A stretch of 64,000 bases of DNA from Sanderia malayensis (Eukaryota; Cnidaria; Scyphozoa; Semaeostomeae; Pelagiidae). The notes below the pieces were generated by a model, which was not told where the DNA came from, searched no databases, and saw only the letters and a list, made by a program, of their open reading frames with translations. Shown in pieces: positions 31,674 through 41,920 of this stretch; the first letter of the stretch is position 1, and each line of letters starts with the position of its first letter. The translations under genes were made by a program, and so were the position numbers. The DNA is taken from the NCBI GenBank assembly GCA_013076295.1, contig RQOL01000699.1, forward strand, positions 868,001 to 932,000. The letters run 5' to 3'.

Positions 31674-34600
31674 CTATCCTTGATTTTCAGGTCTACATTG
31701 ATCTGCACTATCCCTGTACTTTGGCTTTCTTGCCCAGGCCTCCCAAGTTTTGGTTCTCTCCTCCAGGTCGATTGTTGTCTCGGTTTCCGTTGCCGTGTTG
31801 TGAACAATGGGCAGAATCATCATTCGATCAGTTGGCTCATAGACTATGGACTCGATGTTGAACAATCTGACTCTGTGAGTGCGAGCTCCACCAGACTTTT
31901 TCAATCGAATATACCATCCTCCACTTTCCGCCTTTATCAGCAAAATTTCCATGTTGTGCTGTTTCAGCCATTCTCTCAACCTCTGTGTGAAGACAACTAT
32001 GTCTCTGTTGATAATTTTACCTCCCCTCAAATTAATCGATGTTTTGATTGGTTCATCTCCAGTTGGTTCTGCCTGTGCGGGAACCTCCAGCTCTAAGGCT
32101 TGTGGAACACCAACCTGGCCTTGAACATCTCTGTCGAAGTGGAACTTGATCCTGGTGTCCAGTTTGGTTATCTCCTCTTTTACATCAATGACCGCACGGT
32201 TTTCGGTACGGAAATCAATCAACAGACGCTTTCCACCTCCTTCCACTTGTTCGAATAGCCTTTCAAATTCTTCGTAATACATGATAACTTCCAAGTCTTT
32301 GCCCGGGCAATCGACGCTATCCAAGCCATTTGGTGCAAACAAGCGCATCATCCAAACATCTCTCAGTGTGTCCGTGCAGATGAAGTGAAACGAACGCTTT
32401 GCTGTTTTTAAACATTTGTCTACGAATTCCTTTGTCACAACAAAATCATCAAGAGTGTTCTTTATCTTATTGATAGAGATCGTATACCTTCCTCTCTGGA
32501 AATCGGGCTTATTCAAGTAAATTTCGTACGCTGGGCAGCCACCATTAAGATTGCGATCAAAATGATATTGAAAGTTTGATGCCTGGTCATCTCTGATATA
32601 CTCTGTCTCCTCTGTTGGCTCAAACATTTTGGGCAGCTCGTTCAGCTTGACTTCCAATTCGTCAGCATCTGTTCTGATCACCGGGTGTCCATCACGTTTC
32701 CTATTGAAAAAGACCCTTCCTCTTATGTGCCAGCGCTGCCAGCGTTCTTTTGCGTAGATGATCAGTGTGTTCGTGTCTGGCGAATACACAAGATGCCTTT
32801 GTAGTACCTTGCCACTGTAGGTATTATCACTATTGATGGTGAGCTTTCCCGGCTCCTCGCACTGGTCATCAATGGTAATTGAAAATGGACCCCAACTTGT
32901 CGTGACCATAATGTACTGATTCCTGCCCCTTGTCTCTCGAATGGTGATGCCCTCTTCTGTCGGGAATCGGACAACATCATCGAACGGTGTACCAACAAAC
33001 ATGGTGATGCCTTTCACGGTTCCCCAGGGGTATTCCTTCTTCTCTCCTTCTTTGTCACTAATGTAGTGTATGTGGCCGCTGTTGAAAGTAAAGTACACTC
33101 CAAGGATGCTGTACTCGTGCTTTTTTGTGTGCGGCATTCCCTCGAATGATAGTATATTGCATTCCTTTTTATCTGTAGGTCTTTCGCCATCGACCGTTGT
33201 TGATATGGACAGTTTTGCGCCGTATCCCTCGTGGTAGTCAGAATGTCCCGGCTTTCCGATCAGACCGTTTATTGCAATTACGTCGCTGCCAGCCCCAGTT
33301 TCCGCTGCTATGTTATTCTGAAAGGCAATATCGTACATGTCGTCGATTACGACGCTGTCTGGGAAGTTGTCCTCCGTGGTTTCGTAGGTTACAATGTCCA
33401 GCCCCTTCAGTTCGACTCCTTTTCCTGAAACAAGGTTGGTGCCAGCAATTACTGTCACTCCCTTCAACTCCTCTGTTGACTTCTTTCCGTAGAAGTCATA
33501 GCCGAGGTTAACAGTGCCACTTGGATTCCAGAAAAAGTTGCCAGGATAGTTGCCTTTGTCAAAGACTTGCATCTCGCCTACAACCATGTAGCCGTCTTCA
33601 GCTCGTCCTGTTTTGTCAAGACGGAATTTCACAGGCTCGTTATAGTCGCCTCTACCCCGGATATACTCAATCAGATGACCTTGATTGACTTCGTATATCC
33701 AAGAGAATTCGAAATTTGCTGCACTTGGGATCACTTTCTCCAAATTCTGGAAATCAGCGTCAAGAACCTGCTTCGATACCACCTTCAACTGGTTCAGCAT
33801 GTCGATGTCATTGTCAATTCTCGGGTACGGGTTCAGTGAACCAAATATTTCGACAAGAATTGACGCGATGCCCAGCACTGCTCCTATAATTGCCCCAATG
33901 GGCCCTGCCACTGCAGCAAGTGTTGAACCAGCTGTGGCCAGGGCGCCAACGACAAAGCCAGTCAAACCGGCCAATCCGGAAGCTAGGGCCAGAGAGCTTG
34001 AGCCGATGGCAACTGGATCTTTGTTCTTTATTGCCTCTGCCAGTTGCCATGCGCTGACGGCCACTGTAGCTGCATCGAATAGCGGCCCAGCCAACACATC
34101 GGCCCATTTTGCCACCTTAGCCCACGTTTTGATACCTTTCAGGTCAGTTACGAGATCTGCGTAAATCTGTGAATTTTTCGTGAACTTCGTCATTCCCGTT
34201 TCGACATCCAGCTGGAATGCTTTGGCTATGTCTCCTTGTGCGTCCATGAGCTTGGCTTTGAGAACTTTTGATTCACCGACTGTTGTTGATCCCGAGAGGA
34301 ACTCTGCTCCCATAAACTTGTTGTAGTCAAAGAATGCATTCAGGGTACGCTGGAAGTCGTCTTGGTATTTCAAAATGACCTTGTTGACCAACGTATCAGC
34401 GATTTGGTACAAAACACCTTGTCCAAGATCCCACACAGCAAGAGTGGCTACTGCCAGATTGAATGTTTCCATTGCTTCTTGCATTTCACCTCGTTTCATT
34501 TGTGCGAAGCCAGCCAACGTGTTGGATCGCCAGTATGTGCCAAGTGCAGCAAAGTTGTAGCCAGCAATTCTTGCGACATCATCCAGTTCGACTGGTATAC

Positions 34601-34718
34601 GTGCAAAGTTGCCTCCAATCCTTGAAAGGCCCGTTTGTATTCCATTTATAGATACGCGACCCTCCACATCGCAATACCCAAGCCAAGCGATTGCGACTGC
34701 TATCCAGAAAAGCCTCAT
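31674..34718 (-). CDS. Array copy 4: secreted toxin-like protein, intronless CDS, 1,014 aa
   Basis: The start is placed at 34718, the methionine that begins the signal peptide (MRLFWIAVAIAWLGYC). The frame extends to 34781 but crosses the acceptor-like CAG at 34738-34740. The sequence is nearly identical to copy 3 through the N-terminal domain and hydrophobic segment. Most differences fall in the middle, around the RTX-like region and the following 150 residues. It lacks any frame damage. With copy 3 it is the product of the 6.8-kb duplication. The same caution on function applies. Confidence 0.85.
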   Translation of the reverse strand: MRLFWIAVAIAWLGYCDVEGRVSINGIQTGLSRIGGNFARIPVELDDVARIAGYNFAALGTYWRSNTLAGFAQMKRGEMQEAMETFNLAVATLAVWDLGQGVLYQIADTLVNKVILKYQDDFQRTLNAFFDYNKFMGAEFLSGSTTVGESKVLKAKLMDAQGDIAKAFQLDVETGMTKFTKNSQIYADLVTDLKGIKTWAKVAKWADVLAGPLFDAATVAVSAWQLAEAIKNKDPVAIGSSSLALASGLAGLTGFVVGALATAGSTLAAVAGPIGAIIGAVLGIASILVEIFGSLNPYPRIDNDIDMLNQLKVVSKQVLDADFQNLEKVIPSAANFEFSWIYEVNQGHLIEYIRGRGDYNEPVKFRLDKTGRAEDGYMVVGEMQVFDKGNYPGNFFWNPSGTVNLGYDFYGKKSTEELKGVTVIAGTNLVSGKGVELKGLDIVTYETTEDNFPDSVVIDDMYDIAFQNNIAAETGAGSDVIAINGLIGKPGHSDYHEGYGAKLSISTTVDGERPTDKKECNILSFEGMPHTKKHEYSILGVYFTFNSGHIHYISDKEGEKKEYPWGTVKGITMFVGTPFDDVVRFPTEEGITIRETRGRNQYIMVTTSWGPFSITIDDQCEEPGKLTINSDNTYSGKVLQRHLVYSPDTNTLIIYAKERWQRWHIRGRVFFNRKRDGHPVIRTDADELEVKLNELPKMFEPTEETEYIRDDQASNFQYHFDRNLNGGCPAYEIYLNKPDFQRGRYTISINKIKNTLDDFVVTKEFVDKCLKTAKRSFHFICTDTLRDVWMMRLFAPNGLDSVDCPGKDLEVIMYYEEFERLFEQVEGGGKRLLIDFRTENRAVIDVKEEITKLDTRIKFHFDRDVQGQVGVPQALELEVPAQAEPTGDEPIKTSINLRGGKIINRDIVVFTQRLREWLKQHNMEILLIKAESGGWYIRLKKSGGARTHRVRLFNIESIVYEPTDRMMILPIVHNTATETETTIDLEERTKTWEAWARKPKYRDSADQCRPENQG

Positions 34719-35053
34719 AGCACACCCTTCTTGTATTCTGAAAAGAAAACGTGATATACATTGAATTGCTGTATACAGCACAAAGGTAAAACATTGCCTT
34801 TTTCAAAACACGAACTCTGCTTTCGATAAAGGACTTGTCGCTATCATGGACGTGAAATTTATCGTACGATTGTACGATTGTACGAAACTGATTGTACGCT
34901 GTAATTTATCTATTCACAACTATGAGTTATGAACTTTACAACCTATTCATACGCACGTCTAGTGCACAAATAATTGGTAGCTTAACTTTTAATGAATGGA
35001 GACGTTACAAATATTATTGTTTATGAAAAGCAGCAAGATCAATTATTACTTAC

Positions 35054-35158
35054 ATTGTTGAATTTAGCAATGAGGTTTCTCGTAATTTCAATGTTGCTTC
35101 TTAACAACTTGTCAGAGGCTTGCTAACTGATGTTGCAGTTGCCCTTTCTTTTATTGAC
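35054..35158 (-). promoter_or_regulatory. Predicted promoter and leader exon of copy 4
   Basis: The minus strand reads ATAAAAGAAAGG (TATA-like, about 35144-35155). It is followed about 90-100 nt later by a strong donor GTAAGT (35048-35053), with the leader exon ending at 35054. The matching acceptor is at 34738-34740. The box has drifted from TATAAG in copy 3 to ATAAAAG but remains TATA-like. Confidence 0.5.
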
Positions 35159-36607
35159 ACCAAGATTCGAAATACAAACAATTCTCCAAATACCTGAAAA
35201 TCTTGACTCGGACCAGCAGTTTAAACAAAAACTTGAAAGGATCATTAGGCACGTATTCATATTTACTGGTTATTTTGCACTTTTTGTATTTTATCTTATG
35301 ACCTTTCTACATTGATTGTACTATTTTTAAAGGAATTCCGATATTTTAACCGTTTTTATGTCACAGTCTCTTCAAAATTTGCGATAAAATGTTGCAAATG
35401 AGTTGCCAATTAAACGCAGGCTGGAAGATTACTATTGTGATAAGTGAGCAGGTCCAGCGCACGCGCACTGCAGCATCTTTATCGACAGACGGTTGAAACA
35501 TTTTTCAATAGCATTATTGAAATACAACAACAACGACATACCATGAATGTTGCTCAAAGTATACTGATATGAAATTCTCAGCTAAAATCAAGCTCCACAA
35601 AATGAAGCGTTGGTTAAATGTAATTTAAGCATTGTGAATTTCCGACTTTTGCATAGTAGGCCCTTGTTTATACCGATCAAAATGACTCCATGGGGTGGGG
35701 TGGGACTAAGCGAGGCTAACGAATATATTGACGTCTGTAATCTCCTTGGTACCATGTTGCGAGCAGTCACAAACATTAAGGTGCATTAAATAGCGTAAAA
35801 CATTAAATTGCGTAAAGCCCCTTTAAATGCTTTTGATTTTGCAGTCGATTTTGTTGCCCGTAAAAGTCGAGAGGGTTTGAACACCTGTCTACGACCACTC
35901 TTTGCATTGCTTGACACCGTTTAAAAAGTTAAGGAGTTAAAGATGAACATCGTTTAAGCAAGGTTATGGGCGTCACCGTCAACTTGAACTGTGCAAACGA
36001 TTCGTGTTGTTGACGATTAGGCTGTTGCCTACGTTAAATCAGCTGTTAAAAGGGCCATTATACTTTTTTTTATTCTTTATATCAAGATACTTACAACTCT
36101 GATTTCAAATCTGAAAACATTTTTTGAAATCTGACACGTATTTTACGACTTTTAACGTGTGAAAGTGTCCATATTTCGTCACTATCTTCCTTGACACACT
36201 TTGAGGACTGGGATCTGTCTATTTTCCTGCACTGAAGGAAGAAGCCAACAGCACAATAGACCAAAATAATTGTTTTGTAGATCCTCGGATTTGCTTTCTT
36301 CAACCCAGCTTTCCTTCAAATTAACATCAACATAATAATGTTAAATTTGGAAAAATTGTCTACAATCTTATCAAGCCAGCAAAGGAACGATAGTTTTATC
36401 CTGAGTGATTTTTCTTGACCCAACAAAGAACTCTTGTTGTCATTCATTCGTACCAAAATGTACCTGTAATTTAACGCTGGATTCTTTATATAAGAATACC
36501 GAGATGAAGACAATAATTCTCATATATTTTCATCTTTTAATTCCAACATTCAAATAAATGATAAGTGAATATTTTCACATTTATCTGCAATGGATGTTCT
36601 AGCTACT

Positions 36608-39600
36608 TCATTCTGTGCCTTTACAGTTAATGTACCGTTCATCATACCGCTTGCGGCTCCATCTACGCTCCCATGACGCTATTCTCTCTTCCAGGTCAAT
36701 TGTTGTCTCGGTTTCTATCGCCGGGTCTGGAACAATTGGCAGAATTTTGGTGCCACCAGTTGTCTCATAGACAATTGACTCGATGTTGATCAGCCTGACT
36801 CTGTGAGTGCGAAATCCTCCCAACCTTTTCAATCGAATATACCACTTTCCATTTTCTGCTTTTTCCTTCATCAGGTTGGCTGTCATGTTTTTCTCTTTGA
36901 GCCAATCTCTCAGCTGTTGTGTGAAGACAATTGTATCTTTATTATCATGGTTGCCTCCCTTCAGATTAATCACTGTATTTATCACTCCATATCGCATTCG
37001 ATCCAGCTTATCTGGAATGCCCAATTCCACTGCTTGTGGAACACCAACCTCACCTTGGATATCTCTGTCGAAATTGAATTTCATTCTGCTGTCTAATTTG
37101 GCCATCTCCTCTTTCACGTCTACGACGATCCGGCTTTCCGTGCTGAAATCTATCAACAGTCTTTTCTCGCCTTTTTCCGACTCTTTGAATAGCCTTGCGA
37201 ATCGATTGTAGTCCAGGATCACTTCTATATCTTTGCCATTACAGTCTGTGCTGTTGGTGTCCAAGTTGCCTGGTGCAAGCAAGCGCATTCTCCAAGATCT
37301 TCCGCGCATTAGATGAAGTGAGCGCTTCGCTTTATTCAGACACTTGTTTACAAATTCCTTCGTGATGATGAAGTCATCAATACTGTTTTTTCGATAGCTC
37401 ATTGAGATTTTATATCTTCCTCTTTCAAAATCAGGTGGATTAAAGTAGATTTTGTATGCGGGACAGTCACCGTTGATATTGCGATCAAGGTAATATTGGA
37501 AGCTTGATGACTGATGGTCTGGAATCCACTCCCTTTCTACTTCTGGCTCAAACAACTCAGGCAGTTCGTTCAACCTTGTTTCTTCTCCATCAGCAGTTGT
37601 TTTGATCAGTGGGTATCCTTCACGTCTCCTATTGAAGAATATTCTCCCTCTGATCTGCCAGCGTTCCCAGCGCTTTCTCCCGTAGATGTACAACGTCTTG
37701 GTCTCGTCAGAATAAACCAGATGTGTCTTTTTCACAACACCTGCAAATGTATGCCCTTCATCTATCGTCAGTGTCCCTGGCTCGTCACATTGGTCGTCAA
37801 TGGTGATTGAAAATGGACCCCAGCTTGTTGTGACGAGAATATACTCGTTCGTACCTTTGGTCTGGCGGATGACGTAATCATAATTCATCCAAAATCTCAC
37901 GACATCATTGAATGGCGTTCCAACAAACATTTTTATACCGTTAATGTGACCAAAAAAGTAGTACTTCTTTGAACCTTCTTTGTCGCTGATGTAGGACAGG
38001 GCGCCACCAGTCATTTCGAAATGTACTCCAAGTAAGCCATGACTGGTTTCTTCCGACATTCCTTCAAATGACAATACATTATTCTCATTCTTCTTTGCTC
38101 CGATTTTATCTGCAGTTGTTTTTATATCCATTTTCTGGCCGTAACCCCATCTGTAATCCTTGTGTCCGGGATAGTCTTTGTGACCTGGCTTTCCAATGAG
38201 ACCATTCATTAAGATGACGTCATCTCCTCCACCTGTCCTCACCTTAACAGAACTCCACAGCGCCAAATCGTAGAGATCGTCTAGAACAACGCAATCAGGC
38301 ATTGCTTCATTTGAATTCTCAAAGGTTTGTACGTCAACTCCTCGTAGGGATGCATCTTTGCCTGTCACAAACCCCGTGCTTGCAATAACCGTCACGCCGT
38401 TAAGCTCTGGTGTGATTTTCTTTCCATAAAAATCGTAACCGAGGTCGACGATGCCAGTCGGATTCCAAAAGAGGTTATCAGGGTACTTGCTTTTGTCAAA
38501 CTGTTTTTTCTCACCGACTACCAGATAACCGTCTTCCATTTTGCCCGTCTTGTCCAATCGAAACACAACTGGTTCTTGATGCTCACTGGCTCTACCTTTG
38601 ACCAAATCTAAGAGATGTCCTTGATTTAACTCGTATACCCACGAGAATGAAAAATTCGCTTGACGTGGAACAAGTGCTTGAAGATTTTCGATGTCGGCAT
38701 CGAGGTACGTCTTTGATGCATCCCTGAGCTCGCTCAACATCGAAAGGTCCTCCTTTATTTTTGTGTATGGATTGAGAGAAGCAATAATTTCGACGATGAT
38801 TGATGCGATGCCGAGAATTGCACCGATTATTGCACCGACTGGTCCTGCCACAGCAGCAAGAGTTGAACCAACCGTTGCGAGAGCACCTACGACAAAAGCA
38901 GTGACACCCGCCAGTCCAGAGGCAAGACCCAACGAGCTGGAGGCAATCGCAAAGGGATCATTATTTTTTATCGCCTCCGAAAGTTGCCATGCGCTCACGG
39001 CCACAGTTGCTGCATCGAATAGCGGTCCAGCAAACACATCAACCCATTTTGCTGCTTTGGCCCATGTCTTGATACCTTTGAGGTCCGTGACGAGATCTCC
39101 ATAGATTTGAGTGTTCTTGAATTTTGAATATCCTATGTCAACGTCAAGTTGAAATGCCTTCGCTATGTCTCCTTTCGAATTCACAAGCTTGTTTCTTAGG
39201 ATAACGTCATCAGTTACTTTTGTTGCATCGTCCAGCAAGTTTGTTTTCATGACGTTGCGATAATCTTTAAACGCCTGCAAGGTGTTCTGGAAGTCTTTTT
39301 GGTGCTTCAAAATGACCTTGTTGATGAGTTTATCTGCAATTGGATATGCAATACCTTGTCCAAGATCCCAGACAGCAAGAGTTGATACTGCCAGATTGTA
39401 TGTTTCCATTGCTTCTTGTATTTCACCCCGTTTCATTTTTGAAAAACCAGCAAGCGTGTTTGACCTCCAAAATGCTCCAAGTGCAGCAAAGTTGTAGCCA
39501 TAAGCACTGCCTACATTATCCAGGTAGCTGTACCCCCCACGGCGTGCAATGTTGCTGCCAATCTTGGAAAGAGAATTCTTCACTCCTCTTATACTTAGGC

Positions 39601-39661
39601 CACCTTCCACAGCATATAGCCAGAAAGAGATGAATGAGATTGCAAAGTATTGAAGTCTCAT
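36608..39661 (-). CDS. Array copy 5: secreted toxin-like protein, intronless CDS, 1,017 aa
   Basis: The ATG at 39661 starts a signal peptide (MRLQYFAISFISFWLY, cleavage near VEG). The N-terminal two thirds resemble copies 1 and 2 (GPLFDAATVAVSAW, AVAGPVGAIIGAILGIASII near residues 270-290, GTPFNDVV). The C-terminal third instead shares several blocks with copies 3 and 4, such as FDRDIQGEVGVPQAVE and the ETETTIDLEER ending. It therefore looks mosaic, which points to gene conversion or to an intermediate lineage. An RTX-like GGGDDVI is present. The upstream acceptor CAG is at 39689-39691. The frame is intact. It is the most upstream (right-most) copy seen. Confidence 0.85.
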   Translation of the reverse strand: MRLQYFAISFISFWLYAVEGGLSIRGVKNSLSKIGSNIARRGGYSYLDNVGSAYGYNFAALGAFWRSNTLAGFSKMKRGEIQEAMETYNLAVSTLAVWDLGQGIAYPIADKLINKVILKHQKDFQNTLQAFKDYRNVMKTNLLDDATKVTDDVILRNKLVNSKGDIAKAFQLDVDIGYSKFKNTQIYGDLVTDLKGIKTWAKAAKWVDVFAGPLFDAATVAVSAWQLSEAIKNNDPFAIASSSLGLASGLAGVTAFVVGALATVGSTLAAVAGPVGAIIGAILGIASIIVEIIASLNPYTKIKEDLSMLSELRDASKTYLDADIENLQALVPRQANFSFSWVYELNQGHLLDLVKGRASEHQEPVVFRLDKTGKMEDGYLVVGEKKQFDKSKYPDNLFWNPTGIVDLGYDFYGKKITPELNGVTVIASTGFVTGKDASLRGVDVQTFENSNEAMPDCVVLDDLYDLALWSSVKVRTGGGDDVILMNGLIGKPGHKDYPGHKDYRWGYGQKMDIKTTADKIGAKKNENNVLSFEGMSEETSHGLLGVHFEMTGGALSYISDKEGSKKYYFFGHINGIKMFVGTPFNDVVRFWMNYDYVIRQTKGTNEYILVTTSWGPFSITIDDQCDEPGTLTIDEGHTFAGVVKKTHLVYSDETKTLYIYGRKRWERWQIRGRIFFNRRREGYPLIKTTADGEETRLNELPELFEPEVEREWIPDHQSSSFQYYLDRNINGDCPAYKIYFNPPDFERGRYKISMSYRKNSIDDFIITKEFVNKCLNKAKRSLHLMRGRSWRMRLLAPGNLDTNSTDCNGKDIEVILDYNRFARLFKESEKGEKRLLIDFSTESRIVVDVKEEMAKLDSRMKFNFDRDIQGEVGVPQAVELGIPDKLDRMRYGVINTVINLKGGNHDNKDTIVFTQQLRDWLKEKNMTANLMKEKAENGKWYIRLKRLGGFRTHRVRLINIESIVYETTGGTKILPIVPDPAIETETTIDLEERIASWERRWSRKRYDERYINCKGTE

Positions 39662-39691
39662 GATGCAAAGTAAGGTCTTTGCCTTTCACTG

Positions 39692-41221
39692 AAAGAAATA
39701 TTTGAATTTGTTAGACAACAAGCATCGAGTATGTTTTTGATGTCTGGTCTTTGTATTTTAGTTCCATAGCTTGTTGAAAGAAATGCAATTGTTTCACAAC
39801 TTTTTTCAACCGTTGTATATTGTGTACCCCCGTTAATGTGGCTGATAACTTATGACAAGGAGTTGCCCGTGTTGACGGCAGACTGCATTAACTCTTTTTA
39901 TGAGTTTATGTACACATTAATGTCACTTTTAGGGCTTAGTACACTACCCTTGTGAAAATATTGTACATGTCAAACACAAGAGGCTGTTAGAAGTGGCCTA
40001 AGGCCTGAGCGAGAAAATTTACATAGCAGAAAATAGACATCGAACGAGTTTTAAAGGAGAGCCCACACGCCAAAATAATTTTGCGTAAATCGGGAGAAAC
40101 AATGCCTGAGATTTCAAATATCAACTTTGTTCGAGCGATTATCAACTCGATTTCACCGAGTTTAAGCGAGAGCCACCGAGAGCGTGTGATGTCACAAATA
40201 CCATGTTGTCTCGGCCACGACGGTCAAAACACAAGGAAAAGGCATTTCGATATTTTTATTCTTGCCTTAGAAGGCATTTCTGTGCTTAACCAGCCAGGAA
40301 ATACGTTTATAACTAATAAGAAATGTCTAAAGACTTTAGTCATGACTTAAAATACCCGGATATTCTCCAGGGTGAAGCGATTCAGCCATTTTCATGTTTG
40401 AGCCAAATCCTGAGGCAGCAATGGCAGCAAGTGAGTCTGATGACGATTGGGTGAACGATCATGAAGATCGACTTACAATTTTCTTGCCCCAAATTATTTC
40501 CGGCCATCAAGCATTAACAACACTTGAAATTATTATCTCACTTCTCAGTGATTAGTAAGCATAACCCTCGTGTGTTTATAAGCAAGGCTACAGCCACATG
40601 CTCGTTTTTTCGTAAGCAAAACCGCTGGGCCGTGGAATTACCATATTTGATATGACTTAACAAATGTTACAGGGTACAAAACATATTTCGTTGTGTGGGC
40701 AGTCTTTTTCTATTAATTGTGTATAAGAGGATATTCATGACTATATGGGACTCGGCATTTCAATTCCTGCAAACTTTTGATCCCCTGACCTACATGCAAG
40801 TTGAACTATCAAAAAGTGATCTTTGACTTGAAATATGACACTTGGTATGGTAGATGAACAAAGTGTCTCATCTTATTATTTTATTGCAGAAAAACTTTAA
40901 AAGATAAGTCATACACCTGCTTTTTCGGTATGTGTCGGGTTTTTGCTTGCTGTGCTATGTTCAAACAAGGCGCAGAAATGGCGTCTGAATAACTGGTTGT
41001 TTGATTCATGTTTTATGTGCTCGTAAAAAGCAAATGCTTGGATATAGAGATATATTGAAATAAATTACTTTTCAAAAACAGGTACAATCAAACTTATTTT
41101 CATAAATATCAAACGCCCATCAGATCAGCTATGCATAAAACTACTCAGAGAGCTTGAAAAGACGGATTTCGTATCATAACGCAACAAAAAAAAAAGCATT
41201 CAATTTATTGAAGAAAAATGG
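39692..41221. other. Predicted 5'UTR intron of copy 5; contains a small plus-strand ORF
   Basis: No conserved gene is recognised. A 53-codon plus ORF at 40394-40555 begins MFEPNPEAAMAASESDDDW, an acidic stretch reminiscent of transposon-associated N-termini, without further support. Near 39985-40050 is a relative of the tandem unit at 15472-15830. Sequence around 40498-40610 is homologous to 22620-22740 upstream of copy 2. Confidence 0.4.
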
Positions 41222-41227
41222 ACTCAC

Positions 41228-41345
41228 GGTTGAATTCAGCCTCTGAGATTCTTCAATTATCGACAACTTGTTGGTCTCTCCTATACTTGTTGTTCTTACG
41301 AACAACTGATTAATGCTGTTGTTTTTTCAACCCGTTGTATATATC
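41228..41345 (-). promoter_or_regulatory. Predicted promoter and leader exon of copy 5
   Basis: The minus strand shows an ATATATAC TATA-like box (41337-41344). A donor GTGAGT (41222-41227) lies about 110 nt downstream, so a leader exon of about 85 nt ends at 41228. The 5'UTR intron would run to the acceptor at 39689-39691, about 1.5 kb. NFRKB starts on the other strand about 600 bp away, so the two promoters are divergent. Confidence 0.5.
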
Positions 41346-41920
41346 TTGTACTTACAATTATACGGGTGGTTGTTAATTCTGACCAACGGGCTTCTAATCT
41401 AATGGTAGGTGATGGGTGCTAATTACACGGGTTTTTTCACATGGTCTTGTTCTGTCGGTTTTGGTCGTTTCATATTTACAATAGTCATTGAATATGCTTT
41501 GTTCACCTGACCTTTCAGTTGTTTTTGGGCACATGGTATGGAATTATCGTACCGTAAATTTATAGTTTGGCCTTTTTAATTAACTCCCCCACCTCTCGAT
41601 GTCTTTCAATAGGCTGAAATAATAAGATTTGCTGGTTCAATTAGAGTTTTGCTATAGAAAGTTTCTTAAATTTTGAAAGTATGGCCTTACGGCTTCTTGT
41701 GAAGAACCATATTACTGACTTTTTCACTTCTGCGAAACTTTCCTTCTTTTGGAAGAGAAGATATATTTTGAAAAGCAGGGACAGATGGCAAGCAAAGCCA
41801 TTTGCAATAAGTGGGCAGGTTTGACACACGCGCACCTTGAAGCTCTCAAGCTGCTTTGCTTGGCCTATTTTTAAATTCTTCTCTTCCTTCATAAATGTTT
41901 GTTTGAATATTTGCGATAAG

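Larger units (their letters stand above)
30863..36570. repeat. Segmental tandem duplication, unit 2
   Basis: Counterpart of unit 1: relic R2, copy 4, and the same noncoding tail (matching 28100-29880 and 30683-30745). Here the tail runs into the intact copy 5, whereas in unit 1 it runs into a fragment of a copy-5-like gene. Unequal exchange between copy-5-like sequences would explain the arrangement (inference). Confidence 0.75.

Noticed and set aside
5988..39661. Bacterial contamination as the source of the intronless toxin-like genes
   Set aside because: The array contains animal-type transposons, splice-like leader signals and degraded relics, and is continuous with intron-rich animal genes; there is no bacterial operon structure or ribosome-binding pattern.
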